From Pseudomonadales bacterium (GTDB lineage: Bacteria > Pseudomonadota > Gammaproteobacteria > Pseudomonadales > Azotimanducaceae), in the NCBI GenBank assembly GCA_022822135.1, contig JAJECH010000056.1:1-48521 (forward strand): a DNA stretch of 48,521 nt, given 5' to 3'. The notes under the pieces were generated by a model. That model was not told where the DNA came from, made no database searches, and saw only the letters and a program-made list of their open reading frames with translations. Position numbers and translations under genes: made by a program. Below, one piece after another: positions 8,481-17,690 of the stretch; positions within the stretch are counted from its first letter, which is position 1; each line of letters starts with the position of its first letter.

Positions 8481-8942
8481 ATATACATATGTGTATCGAT
8501 GTATACGTATTTCAATTTGAAGATTCGGCCAGTTCGTCGTGTGAGTTTGACACTCGCTTACACGTCGATTTAGTGACTTTGTCCGATTCGGATTTAGGAG
8601 GCTGGGTTGCCCGATTTGTCTATAAAGTTGTGGTGAACGTCGTTAATAAGGTACTCTTCATGCGATTTTCAGAAGTGTTTTACGCTCGAAACGGTGTTCC
8701 AAGTGGACGAAATTCTGAAAATTCATCGTAATTTGAAGGACATTTAGTCATTGATACGTGCTTGTGATGTGAACACCGTACAGTACGTCTCGATTTAGAC
8801 ATTGCGACACCTATTCGCATAAATCAACTGGTTCGCTGATTAAGGTACCCATGTGGTAAATACTGCTCGGCGAGCCCAAGTAGCCACTAGATACGACAGT
8901 CACCATTAGGTTCTCCGAAGTTTGTGGTTCACTCTTCTTCAG
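8481..8942. other. AT-rich gene-less stretch right of the restriction island
   Basis: The only long frame, 80 codons on the plus strand at 8489-8731, has no recognisable domain and no ribosome binding site. I treat it as chance. The stretch separates the promoter side of the restriction operon from the 3' end of the TonB receptor gene. No repeats or RNA genes are seen. Confidence 0.4.
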
Positions 8943-11219
8943 TTAAAACCGGTTTCGTACTCTTAAAGAAATCCAGCGCGGTCTATTCGGTCGTGCGCCA
9001 AACGGCCTATGGGAGACAATCGCCGCGTCATTCATGGCGTTCCCTACGATTAACTGCAACATCGTAGACTCACGGATGTTCCAGCTAGTCGTTAGATCAA
9101 CCGTGGTATACGCATCGGTATGAAGACCGTCCTCAATCGTTCCAACACCTGGTTCCTCGCGCATTGATGCTTGATATTTAGCGGCGGCCGAAAACTCCCA
9201 CGCATCGGCGGCTAGACGGACATGCGCTCGCCCACGATGGCGCGGGAGATAGGGGAGCTCGTCGTTCTCCCGCACCAATCCCCATTGTGGAAATCCAGAA
9301 AGAAAGCCTGTCTCAAAGGAAGCATCGGTAAACGTGTAGACGATGCCGGTATCCATTCGCATTCCGCGAGGTAATTCAACACTCCATTCTGCGTTTAACT
9401 CCACTCCGTGAATCGCGACTTCGCCGCCGTTGAACTCTTGTCCCGCTTCGCATCCTGTATCACTTACGCGGCACCGACCGAGTAGGTTATCGTAGTCGCT
9501 GACGAACACAATAGCCTCAAATTCAGACGCAAGGTGCTGGATTCTCATACCTGCTTCGAGATTGAGACTTCGTTCCGGGTCGACGCCTGCAACACCCGGT
9601 CCTGCAGGCGAAAATCCTCTATAGACTCCAGCGAGTAGACCGATTGGATCTGCGACTTGCCAATACAAACCGATACCAGGCGACACAACAGATTGATTGT
9701 TGCGTCGAGTCACACCGAGATTCAAGTCTTGGAATTCCCCATCGATAGTTTCATAACGGAGGCCGAGAGTTAACGAGAGGTCGCGCCATGCGAGCTCCTC
9801 TGATGCGAACGCGGCTATCGCCGCGCTCTCTGCGTTATTCCAGGATTTTCGCGCTCGATCGAATCCGTCCCAGACGAGGACACCTTGTGTCACCAGATGT
9901 CCTTTCGGCTGATGGTCGCGCCAGACTTCGTCTTTATGCAAGCGTAGACCGACGGTCAAATCATGATTTATGCTTCCGAACGTATCTGACCTCGCAACGG
10001 TGGTTTGCAAACCCATAGAAGTGAATGCTCGATCGTTGTTGGTTATTTCAAGTGTCTGCGCATCGGTAGCGGAAGAATCCGTTAAACCAATCAATAGGTT
10101 GTACTCACGCGTAAACCGATGCGGCGAATTCAGAATCGTTTGCAACGCGCGACCGTGAATAAAGCCATCGAGCTTGTTCCAAGAACGTTCGAATCGATTC
10201 CAGTATGTCTTCGTGTTGACATAGACTGCACCGAGTGCTAGACCGTAATTGACGTGTACGTTGGCGTGATCAGATTGAAAACGGGCTAGTTGTGATGCGC
10301 TATATCGTCGTGTAGGTTCTGCGCGGAAATCGTCATCGGTGAGTCCGAGGTAGGTCTCGTCAGCGTCCTCGTTTGCGAACGCGACCTTAATGGTTAGACG
10401 CTGGTCCCGACGATCTGCTGGCAACCAGCGAAGTTTGAGATCAAGGTCGCTTCGAACGAAACCGGTATCACCCCCACTATCTAGTGTTTTGAATCCGTCG
10501 GTTCCGTAGCTGAGGCCCTCAAATAGGAAACTGAAGTTTGAATCTTCGACGGGACCGCCGATGGCGATTGCGCCTTTGTAAAACGCATCTGTGCCGTAAC
10601 TGAGATCAAGTTCCTTCAATTGTTCGTTTGGTACTTCTCTGGTTACAAAGTTGATCGCACCGCCGACGGTGTGAGGTCCTGTTTGGATTGCAGACGGTCC
10701 TTTGAGCACCTCCACACCACTAATGCGGTTGATGTTCGGAACGTAGTATGCGGCAGGCGCTGAGTACGGCGCAGGTGCGATAAGGACGCCATCTTCCATC
10801 AATGTGATCTTCAAGCTTCGTTCAGCAGCGGCACCACGAATTCCGATATTCGGACGGAGACCGTAGCCGTCTTCCTCACGTACATAGACGCCTGGTACAG
10901 CTGCGATGACCTGATTGAGATCGGAATAGTCAAATCGTTTGAGTTCTTCAACATCGATGATGACACCCGAGCCAGGTATCGTCTTACGAGTACCTATGAC
11001 CGTGACCTGCTCAATACGATGGTTTTCTTCGATTGAATCAAGAGAATCAGAAAGTTCGTCAGCGAAACAGATTGTTCCCGATGTGGAGAGCGAGACAACC
11101 AGCAGAAACGTGAGCTGATGTCCTCGCAAGAGACAACGGAGACGCCTACAGACCGCGGCGTATGGATTGGGGTATTGCCTTCCGGGCATTGGTTCGACAA
11201 GAATCTCGTGGTCGATCAT
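8943..11219 (-). CDS. FecA-like TonB-dependent outer-membrane receptor
   Basis: A 758-residue outer-membrane receptor. After a long N-terminal leader with a hydrophobic signal segment (LTFLLVVSLSTSG) comes a TonB box-like IEQVTVIGTR. The plug domain follows with GVYVREEDGYGLRPNIGIRG, TLMEDGVLIAPAPYSAPAAYY and VEVLKGPSAIQTGPHTVGGAIN, all strongly like the FecA group of ferric-citrate receptors. The beta-barrel fills the rest and ends in an aromatic residue (RVRNRF). A Fur-box sequence lies 60 bases upstream, between this gene and the divergent DUF4856/imelysin genes. This points to iron-regulated uptake of a ferric chelate. The ligand is not determined by sequence; the start could be an internal ATG at 11189. 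Confidence 0.9.
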   Translation of the reverse strand: MIDHEILVEPMPGRQYPNPYAAVCRRLRCLLRGHQLTFLLVVSLSTSGTICFADELSDSLDSIEENHRIEQVTVIGTRKTIPGSGVIIDVEELKRFDYSDLNQVIAAVPGVYVREEDGYGLRPNIGIRGAAAERSLKITLMEDGVLIAPAPYSAPAAYYVPNINRISGVEVLKGPSAIQTGPHTVGGAINFVTREVPNEQLKELDLSYGTDAFYKGAIAIGGPVEDSNFSFLFEGLSYGTDGFKTLDSGGDTGFVRSDLDLKLRWLPADRRDQRLTIKVAFANEDADETYLGLTDDDFRAEPTRRYSASQLARFQSDHANVHVNYGLALGAVYVNTKTYWNRFERSWNKLDGFIHGRALQTILNSPHRFTREYNLLIGLTDSSATDAQTLEITNNDRAFTSMGLQTTVARSDTFGSINHDLTVGLRLHKDEVWRDHQPKGHLVTQGVLVWDGFDRARKSWNNAESAAIAAFASEELAWRDLSLTLGLRYETIDGEFQDLNLGVTRRNNQSVVSPGIGLYWQVADPIGLLAGVYRGFSPAGPGVAGVDPERSLNLEAGMRIQHLASEFEAIVFVSDYDNLLGRCRVSDTGCEAGQEFNGGEVAIHGVELNAEWSVELPRGMRMDTGIVYTFTDASFETGFLSGFPQWGLVRENDELPYLPRHRGRAHVRLAADAWEFSAAAKYQASMREEPGVGTIEDGLHTDAYTTVDLTTSWNIRESTMLQLIVGNAMNDAAIVSHRPFGARPNRPRWISLRVRNRF

Positions 11220-11275
11220 TTTTCTTGAATTTGTTCAGTGAATGGAATACTTATGAATTGGTCAAATTAAACGTG

Positions 11276-11297
11276 AATGAGAATAATTATCATTACG
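11276..11297. promoter_or_regulatory. Fur box
   Basis: The arms AATGA and TCATT flank GAATAATTA at 11276-11294. Over 11279-11297 the sequence agrees with the classical 19-bp Fur consensus at about 14 positions by my own count. It sits between a divergent FecA-like receptor and the DUF4856 lipoprotein gene, where it could repress both directions when iron is sufficient. Confidence 0.75.
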
Positions 11298-11328
11298 ATA
11301 TGCAAACAACAAACTTGGGTCTTTCTTA

Positions 11329-13242
11329 ATGACTGAATCGTTTATGCGCCGAGTCAGTCGACTGCTCGTGATCGGCGCAACGTTAATTATCCTTGCCGCG
11401 TGCGGAAGTAGCGGTCCTAGAGACTCAGACCGTGATGGCGTTCCCGACCGTGATGATGCATTCCCGAATGATCCGACCGAAACTGTAGACAGCGACGGTG
11501 ATGGCGTCGGCGATAACGCTGACGCTTTTCCAAACGATCCAACCGAAACGAGGGATAGTGATGGTGATGGTGTCGGCGATAACGCGGACGTGTTTCCGAA
11601 CGATCCGACCGAAACGAGGGATACAGATGGCGATGGTGTTGGCGACAACGGCGACGCATTTCCGAACGACCCGAACGAAACGATGGATACTGACGGCGAT
11701 GGTGTCGGCGATAACGGTGATGCTTTTCCAAACGACCCAACTGAGACCAGTGACACTGATGAAGACAACGTAGGAGACAACAGCGACAACTGCCTGATGG
11801 TCGCGAACGCCGATCAAGCCGATAGCGATCGGAATGGCGAAGGTGATGCTTGCGATCCGATTCCAACGCAATACGCATATCAGAGTACGTTTGACGATGG
11901 CGACTCGGTTAGCTACACCGGTCAGACCGCACGACAACTGCTCATGTTGGGTTTGGTACGAGCCGTTGTTGGATTGACGGAACGTCCCGGCGAAGAGGAT
12001 GCAATTCGCTCAGAATTGCGGTTCTACATTACGGGTGAAGGCGCGGACGACGTGCCTCACGGGTTTACCGTAAGCGGTGGCGAACCAGTAATTCCAGGTC
12101 CAAACTACGGGGACATCAGCACCAACAAGAACCTTATTGGGAAAATCGCTGGCGGGGACGGTGCTGGTGGTGGCGAGTCAGGTCGCCTTATCGGTGACTT
12201 CTTTGGTTGGGAAGATGGTATGGATGCCACCCCATTGCCCATCGAGTTGGCGTATTGGTATATAGATCGGATCGCAGAAGAAGCTTCCGACGGTACCACG
12301 CCTACGATTTCGACAGTGGAAGACGCCGCGGTGAACATTGGCACGGTACAGGTTGACGCGGCAGGACGTGACTACCGACAGTTGATACAGAAATTCCTCT
12401 CAGGCGCTGTTTCTCTCTCGCAAGGTACGAACGATTACTTTCAAACCGACTTTGCGAATGCGCTGGGTCAGGAAGGTGAAAAGAACTATGGTGCAGGCGA
12501 GCACGATTTCGATGAAGCATTCGGCTATTACGGCGCCGCCCGAAATCAAAACGATTACACCGACGACGAAGCCGCCGCGAAGGGTGGACGAGAAGGCTGG
12601 GGCCGAGGATATCAGGATACGAATGGCGATGGCAGCATCGACGTTCGTTCAGAGATCGTCTTAGGTCACGCGCAAAACTGCGCGAAACGAGACCGTGGGT
12701 CCAACGGTATGACCGATTACTCGAAAGAAGCCATGGATGCTTTCCTACTTGGTCGGCAAATTCTCATGAATGCAACGATGGCAAGAGAAGTATCGGATGA
12801 CGAAATGTCGGTATTGCAGGAACAGATTGCAATTGCGGCGAAAGCTTGGGAAGCATGCGTAGCCGCAACTGTTGTTCACTACATTAACGACACGACAGGC
12901 GATATGGCTAACTTCGTCGGATCCGATTTCGCGGACCTGAATAACTTCCTCGATTTAGCCAAGCACTGGGGAGAAATGAAAGGATTCGCATTGGCACTCC
13001 AATTCAGTCCGTTTTCACCGTTTCGCGACGGGTCTGTAGAAGGTATCGATCTTGACGACTTACGTCAGGTGTTATCACTCATGGGCGACGCACCAGTGCT
13101 AGCGGACGGATCTCAAAACGGCGTTGCGCCATCGGTCTCAGCCGAAGAAGCTGTTGCGTCTTACATTTCCGACCTTCGTATGGCGCGTGACATACTTCAG
13201 GAAGCTTATGGTTTCGATCCTGCTGTCGTTGCAACGTGGTAA
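11329..13242 (+). CDS. DUF4856 lipoprotein with calcium-type repeats
   Basis: A 637-residue lipoprotein. The signal peptide ends in LAAC with the lipidated cysteine at 25. Residues 32-141 are five 22-residue repeats of the DSDGDGVGDN.DAFPNDPTET type, followed by a partial one, as in thrombospondin type 3/calcium-binding repeats. The remainder from about 175 (YAYQSTFDDGDSVSYTGQTA) matches the DUF4856 family, including EHDFDEAFGYYG. DUF4856 proteins are commonly found with imelysins and TonB receptors. The next gene is an imelysin lipoprotein and a Fur box lies 32 bases upstream, so a surface role in iron acquisition is inferred. ATG 11344 is an alternative start giving a shorter signal peptide. 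Confidence 0.8.
   Translation: MTESFMRRVSRLLVIGATLIILAACGSSGPRDSDRDGVPDRDDAFPNDPTETVDSDGDGVGDNADAFPNDPTETRDSDGDGVGDNADVFPNDPTETRDTDGDGVGDNGDAFPNDPNETMDTDGDGVGDNGDAFPNDPTETSDTDEDNVGDNSDNCLMVANADQADSDRNGEGDACDPIPTQYAYQSTFDDGDSVSYTGQTARQLLMLGLVRAVVGLTERPGEEDAIRSELRFYITGEGADDVPHGFTVSGGEPVIPGPNYGDISTNKNLIGKIAGGDGAGGGESGRLIGDFFGWEDGMDATPLPIELAYWYIDRIAEEASDGTTPTISTVEDAAVNIGTVQVDAAGRDYRQLIQKFLSGAVSLSQGTNDYFQTDFANALGQEGEKNYGAGEHDFDEAFGYYGAARNQNDYTDDEAAAKGGREGWGRGYQDTNGDGSIDVRSEIVLGHAQNCAKRDRGSNGMTDYSKEAMDAFLLGRQILMNATMAREVSDDEMSVLQEQIAIAAKAWEACVAATVVHYINDTTGDMANFVGSDFADLNNFLDLAKHWGEMKGFALALQFSPFSPFRDGSVEGIDLDDLRQVLSLMGDAPVLADGSQNGVAPSVSAEEAVASYISDLRMARDILQEAYGFDPAVVATW
11422..11751 (+). repeat. Five tandem 66-bp repeats (calcium-type, in frame)
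   Basis: Five consecutive 22-codon units encode D-S/T-D-G-D-G-V-G-D-N-x-D-A-F-P-N-D-P-T-E-T-x. The nucleotide copies are similar but not identical, so the array is older than a fresh slippage event. Regular aspartates at positions 1, 3, 5, 9 and 12 of each unit fit calcium coordination. Confidence 0.85.
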
Positions 13243-13284
13243 GACGGGTATTGAGAATTTCAACGTAGTTTGAAGGTGGTATCG

Positions 13285-14613
13285 ATGCGGTCAATCGGTT
13301 CGAAAGACAAGCCGGAAGTCGAGCTATTCGACATCCGTTATTTCTTAGCGGTTCTGTTAGGGGTTTGCGTCTTTGCTATCCTCGGCTGTGGCGGGGGTGG
13401 TTCCAGTGATCCGACGCCGCCTCCGCCCCCACCTACTACGCCGCCACCATCGCCACCCCCGCCGCCACCGCCTGAGCCTGAATTTGACTCCACAGGTATG
13501 CTCACGAACTTCGCGGACAACATCATTGCGCGAAACTACGCCGAGCTATTGGTGGACACCAATGCGTTCGCGGCCACGGACGGTTCTCTTGCGTCGTTGT
13601 GCAACGTCATTGGAGAAGACGGCGAATCAGCTGCACGTTCGTCCGCACGTGAGTCGTGGCGTGAAGTCATGAATCGTATTCAAGCCACAGAAATGCATGT
13701 CATTGGTCCCGCGCTTGCAAATGGCGAAGCGTTGAGACACCGTTTGATGTCATACAGTGCGGGTCCGATAAGCTCCTGTGGCATTGATCAATCTGCCGCG
13801 TTGGTCGCTAACGACGATGCTGAATTCAATATTGCGACTAGATCATCCAATCAGCGAGGTTTTGGTGCGATTGAGTATCTGTTGTTTAACGAGGAACTGG
13901 ACCATACATGCGCGTCCCAGGTACCAGCCACCATGGGGTGGAACGAACTGGAAACGACTGTCAAGCGACAGGCGCGGTGTGATCTGGCCCTCGAGATCGC
14001 GAATGATGCCGCGTCTGCAGCAGATGTCCTGGTGACTAGGTGGGGTACGTTTCGCGAAGAATTTATCGCTGAGGGCAATACGGGTACTACGCTTCAGCTG
14101 GTTACTGATGCGATCTTCGCGATCGACACGCTCGTCAAGGATAACAAACTAGGTATTCCCATGGGTATTCATGATGACTGCTCTGCTCATGCATGCCCTG
14201 AAAGCGTAGAGTCGAAGTACGCGCGTCAATCCCTTACCAATATACGTGCAAACGTTGTCTCGTTTCTTGAAATCTTTACCGGGGCAGACAGTCTTGGATT
14301 CGATGACTTAATTGACGACGAGGGTTACGAGGAAGTTAGCGAGCGTTTCGTCACTAACCTAAATGCGGTAATCGCTGCGATTGATGTAGCTCAGAACCCC
14401 CTTTACGATGAGGCAATCACTATCGATTCCGACGCGGCGGTAACGTCATGTACAAACGCCTTCTCGCAGCCGGATGGTGGTGATTCGAGTGACGGAGTTC
14501 ATGGTTGTCGTATCACTGGTCTACTAAAACGAGTTACCGATGATCTCAAGATTGATTTCGTAACCATCGTAGATGTGTCGATACCTGGAAGCGCACAGAC
14601 GGATAACGATTGA
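13285..14613 (+). CDS. Imelysin family lipoprotein
   Basis: A lipoprotein of about 442 residues with a signal segment ending in LGCG, a proline-rich linker (runs of PPPPPP) and an imelysin domain. The family mark GFGAIEYLLF corresponds to the G-x-x-x-E-Y-L-L-F motif, and SWREVMNRIQATE is the N-terminal helix motif. Imelysin proteins are iron-regulated outer-membrane or periplasmic proteins, some called iron-regulated protein A. ATG 13285 is chosen because AAGGTGG lies five bases before it; a TTG at 13270 is less likely. It follows the DUF4856 gene by about 40 bases and belongs to the same Fur-controlled unit. Confidence 0.87.
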   Translation: MRSIGSKDKPEVELFDIRYFLAVLLGVCVFAILGCGGGGSSDPTPPPPPPTTPPPSPPPPPPPEPEFDSTGMLTNFADNIIARNYAELLVDTNAFAATDGSLASLCNVIGEDGESAARSSARESWREVMNRIQATEMHVIGPALANGEALRHRLMSYSAGPISSCGIDQSAALVANDDAEFNIATRSSNQRGFGAIEYLLFNEELDHTCASQVPATMGWNELETTVKRQARCDLALEIANDAASAADVLVTRWGTFREEFIAEGNTGTTLQLVTDAIFAIDTLVKDNKLGIPMGIHDDCSAHACPESVESKYARQSLTNIRANVVSFLEIFTGADSLGFDDLIDDEGYEEVSERFVTNLNAVIAAIDVAQNPLYDEAITIDSDAAVTSCTNAFSQPDGGDSSDGVHGCRITGLLKRVTDDLKIDFVTIVDVSIPGSAQTDND

Positions 14614-14687
14614 GGCTCAGTTAGGCCAATCAATGCCTAGTTAGGCGCGACTTCGATCTTCACGGAAGCACAACATATCGACGTTTT

Positions 14688-15581
14688 ATGCTGACGGACC
14701 TGCTCAATCCCCTCGTATTTCCATTAGACCCAGCGAAGCGCATCTGGTGGGGATGCTTGCTCTCGTCGCTGGTTCTTGCCTCGATCATTACCGCCATACG
14801 AGTTGGGCGCGTGGATCTGAAAGATCAGCTTCGTCAGCTGTTCGATAAACACTATTGGCTTACCAAATCGAGTGCAGTCGACATCAGTCTGATGTTCGCG
14901 AACAATGCGATCAGAGTTTTGGTTCTCGTACCCGCAGTTGGCGGTAGACTCGCGGGAACCCTCCTAGTTGGCGGTTTTCTTCAGAGTCAGCTCGGCGATG
15001 CGCCTGCTATAGATTTACCTTGGATCGTCATTGGCGCAATCTTCAGCCTTTCATTCTTTATTGCAGAAGATGCGAGTCGATTCTTCCTACATTTTGCGAT
15101 GCACCGTGTCCCCTTGCTCTGGCGATTTCATCGCGTTCACCACAGTGCGGAGATCCTCACGCCACTTACCCTATTTCGGGTCCATCCAGTTGAGCATTTA
15201 CTTTATTTCGTTAGAGGTATCGTGGTATTTGGATTGGTAACAGGTTTTTTCATTTGGTTATTTGGACGGAACTTAGAGACATTTGACGTACTTGGCGTCG
15301 GACTCTTTGGGTTTTTGTTTAACTTAGCGGGTTCAAACTTGCGGCATTCGCACGTATGGCTGTCATTCGGGCGTCTGGAGAGATGGTTCGTTAGTCCAGC
15401 GCAACATCAATTGCACCACAGTCGAGATCACGAACATCAAAATCTTGGTTCTGCACTAGCGATTTGGGATCGATTGATGGGTACTTCATTACGTGCGGGG
15501 AAACCACTACAGTTGCAGTTCGGACTCGCAAGAGAGCAACCGAATCTAGGTTTGCTAGCCTCTGTTAATTTAAAGCAATAG
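14688..15581 (+). CDS. Sterol desaturase/fatty acid hydroxylase family protein
   Basis: A 297-residue integral membrane di-iron enzyme of the fatty acid hydroxylase superfamily. The histidine clusters are clear: HFAMH, then WRFHRVHHS, and near the C-terminus HQLHHSRDHEHQN. Several hydrophobic segments precede and separate them. Enzymes of this family use O2 and two irons to hydroxylate or desaturate lipids. It follows the imelysin gene by 74 bases on the same strand and probably shares its iron-controlled transcript, which would fit an iron-dependent enzyme. The substrate is unknown; sterol use should not be assumed from the name. Confidence 0.87.
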   Translation: MLTDLLNPLVFPLDPAKRIWWGCLLSSLVLASIITAIRVGRVDLKDQLRQLFDKHYWLTKSSAVDISLMFANNAIRVLVLVPAVGGRLAGTLLVGGFLQSQLGDAPAIDLPWIVIGAIFSLSFFIAEDASRFFLHFAMHRVPLLWRFHRVHHSAEILTPLTLFRVHPVEHLLYFVRGIVVFGLVTGFFIWLFGRNLETFDVLGVGLFGFLFNLAGSNLRHSHVWLSFGRLERWFVSPAQHQLHHSRDHEHQNLGSALAIWDRLMGTSLRAGKPLQLQFGLAREQPNLGLLASVNLKQ

Positions 15582-15599
15582 CTAGCGGGTTCTTGAGCT

Positions 15600-16685
15600 T
15601 TAGTAAATCTTCGGCACGATACGCCACGGAACCTGTGCTTGATAGCGCTCCCATAGCTGACCATACCTTTCGGCACAGCGTATATCGTCTTGAATTTGCC
15701 TAGGTACGAGGAGCGCAATGTAGTACATAGGATACAACCAAGGTACGAATTCGAATGGCCAGCCAAGTACGAGTGTCAATCCAGTCGCCATGAGCATCTC
15801 GCCTAGGTAGTTCACATGACGGGAGATACCCCAAAATCCATTGCAAAGCAGATGCCGCGTTCCGTCCGAGAGTCGTTTCGGTTTCATTACCCCCAAGAAC
15901 GCCTTGTCTGGATTTAACTTGAAGGTGAATTTCTGCATATTTGATCCTCTGGCAAGCACCCAGCCAGAGAAGAAAGTCAGACTAGCGATAACGAGAAACC
16001 AACTCGCTGACTGCGGATTGGGCATGTCAGCTACAGACCACAATCCCACTACATAAAAGTACGGATACCACGCCAGACAACCCCAAACCAGCTTGAAACC
16101 GACTCGCTCTGCGAACAGATCATAGGTGTAAAGGTGGACTCGTTCGAACACCAGATAATCGCAAATGAACCATGTAAACAATACGACGTAGAGGACTACG
16201 CCCGGAGATGGATCGTCAGGGAAACTCAGTAGGTGATGCGCCGCGAACGACAGTAGATTGAGTTCGAGCAACACGGCGCCTAGAAGATATAAGACCATTT
16301 TCGCGTCGGCGCGACGCATGAACATTTGCGGGTTCCTGCGCCTACCGCGGTAGAGCTCCAGTAGCCAGGGCTTGCCTTGATTTGGTGTGGTTGTTACGAC
16401 TAGAAGGGATATCAGAAGTCCTAATGTAATCGCACCTACGAATCCGTACCAGCGGTTATGCCACATCCAATCCCATGGAATTAACCCGCTGAAACCTAGA
16501 GCACACCAAATACTGATCGAGACGATCAGAACGAGAGGTCCGTTTAGGCGATAGCTGAGTAACTCATCGGTTCCATCTTTCTCTACGTAGCCGGTCACGT
16601 GACGTGCTGGTAGGAGGAGGTGCAGACCAAGAATACCAGCGAAAATCAACCATGACGAAAAAAAGCTAACAATTGCTTCCATCAT
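15600..16685 (-). CDS. ERG4/ERG24-like sterol reductase family protein
   Basis: A 361-residue polytopic membrane protein with the C-terminal signature of C-14/C-24 sterol reductases: GFWGISRHVNYLGEMLMA and, close to the end, RCAERYGQLWERYQAQVP then RIVPKIY. These reproduce the R-H-x-N-Y-L-G-(D/E) and P-Y-R-I-x-P-x-x-Y motifs that bind NADPH in the eukaryotic enzymes. It could reduce a sterol or another isoprenoid double bond. The stop codon is 18 bases from the convergent sterol-desaturase-like gene, and the start overlaps the SDR stop by four bases (ATGA), so SDR and reductase are translationally coupled. Confidence 0.82.
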   Translation of the reverse strand: MMEAIVSFFSSWLIFAGILGLHLLLPARHVTGYVEKDGTDELLSYRLNGPLVLIVSISIWCALGFSGLIPWDWMWHNRWYGFVGAITLGLLISLLVVTTTPNQGKPWLLELYRGRRRNPQMFMRRADAKMVLYLLGAVLLELNLLSFAAHHLLSFPDDPSPGVVLYVVLFTWFICDYLVFERVHLYTYDLFAERVGFKLVWGCLAWYPYFYVVGLWSVADMPNPQSASWFLVIASLTFFSGWVLARGSNMQKFTFKLNPDKAFLGVMKPKRLSDGTRHLLCNGFWGISRHVNYLGEMLMATGLTLVLGWPFEFVPWLYPMYYIALLVPRQIQDDIRCAERYGQLWERYQAQVPWRIVPKIY

Positions 16686-17476
16686 TCGTCTGGATGCGAC
16701 GCTTTCGCAAGAAGTGCGATAGCTGCTCGACGAGGGAGCAGTCGAGAGAGGAACTGCGCGGTTAAGCGATTCGTGAATCCCGGAACAAATCGCGGTCCTT
16801 TGGGAAGCGCATCTAGTGCTTGTCGTGCGACAGTTTCGGGTTCCTGTATACCTGGTGTGTCGCGACTAGAGTATCTTGCGTATCCGGGAGTGCGAACTGC
16901 ACCAGCGATGCAGGTAAGGACGTCGATGTCACAGTCACGCAATTCTCGCCAAAGACCTTCTCCGAGAACGATGTTGAATGCTTTGCTTGATGAATAGGTG
17001 ATCAGTCCGGGTGCGCCTTGCAACCCAGCAAGCGAAGACATCAAGACGATACCTCCGCGGCGGCGTTCTCGCATGCCGGGTGCGATTGCCCGAATTAGCG
17101 CGATCGGTCCGCGTACATTCACAGCGACTGCTTGCTCGATATCTGCCATTTCTGTATCAAGGAATGAGCCAAGCGGAATATGTGCGGCGTTGTATACGAG
17201 CACGCCTACGTCTTTGTCCGCAAGTTCTCGCTCGATTTCTGCGACGGTTTCCACATTGGCGAGGTCTTGCGCTAAGCAGCGTGCGGTAACCCCAAAAGAC
17301 GACTGAATCTGCGACGCGACGTGCTTAATCTGGTGCTCACGTCGTGCTATCAGTAGCACATTCATTCCGCGCCTTGCGAGATCGAGCGCGAATGCCGCAC
17401 CTAGACCTTCACCAGCGCCAGCTACGACTCCCCATCGGCCGTACCGTTCAGAAAATGGCTGTGTGGGTTGAGTCAT
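16682..17476 (-). CDS. Short-chain dehydrogenase/reductase (SDR)
   Basis: A 264-residue classical SDR. The NAD(P)-binding loop reads GAGEGLGAAFALDLARRG, the second motif is YNAA, and the catalytic Ser and YSSSK tetrad lie in LMSSLAGLQGAPGLITYSSSK. An arginine pair after the second beta strand (IARRE) suggests NADPH. It overlaps the ERG24-like gene by four bases. The two may act in sequence on a membrane lipid, for instance oxidising a hydroxyl near the double bond that the reductase removes; this is inference from coupling only. Confidence 0.88.
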   Translation of the reverse strand: MTQPTQPFSERYGRWGVVAGAGEGLGAAFALDLARRGMNVLLIARREHQIKHVASQIQSSFGVTARCLAQDLANVETVAEIERELADKDVGVLVYNAAHIPLGSFLDTEMADIEQAVAVNVRGPIALIRAIAPGMRERRRGGIVLMSSLAGLQGAPGLITYSSSKAFNIVLGEGLWRELRDCDIDVLTCIAGAVRTPGYARYSSRDTPGIQEPETVARQALDALPKGPRFVPGFTNRLTAQFLSRLLPRRAAIALLAKASHPDE

Positions 17477-17690
17477 CAGGGCAGCTTTGATACCCGTCTC
17501 CTAGTGGTGTGCAACGTTTGAGCTATGATTCGAGGCGGCCTAAAAAATCGCAGATGACACACGAAACGCCAACTATCAAGTAACGAAGTAGAGGTGGCGT
17601 GGACTTGATGATGTGTTCAATTCTGCCGGTGGAACCGCATTGAGGGTCAAATCCGATAGATCTCGAAAGAGATTGATGGACATACTTGTC

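Noticed and set aside
8489-8731. 80-codon plus-strand ORF beside the restriction operon, a possible controller protein
   Set aside because: No helix-turn-helix, no ribosome site and unusual composition; a chance frame in AT-rich DNA.
11422-11751. Tandem repeats as a CRISPR array
   Set aside because: Units are contiguous, 66 bp, in frame and encode a known type of protein repeat; there are no spacers. No CRISPR array is seen anywhere in the window.
11262-11937. Three overlapping repeat-rich minus-strand ORFs
   Set aside because: They are the other strand of the 66-bp calcium-repeat array; the apparent repeats are a by-product of it.
13338-13526. Glycine-rich minus-strand ORF
   Set aside because: Complement of the proline-rich linker of the imelysin lipoprotein.
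17477-17690. Hoped-for vapC toxin after the VapB-like gene
   Set aside because: The only frame there (from an ATG at about 17683) has no PIN-domain acidic residues and stops early.
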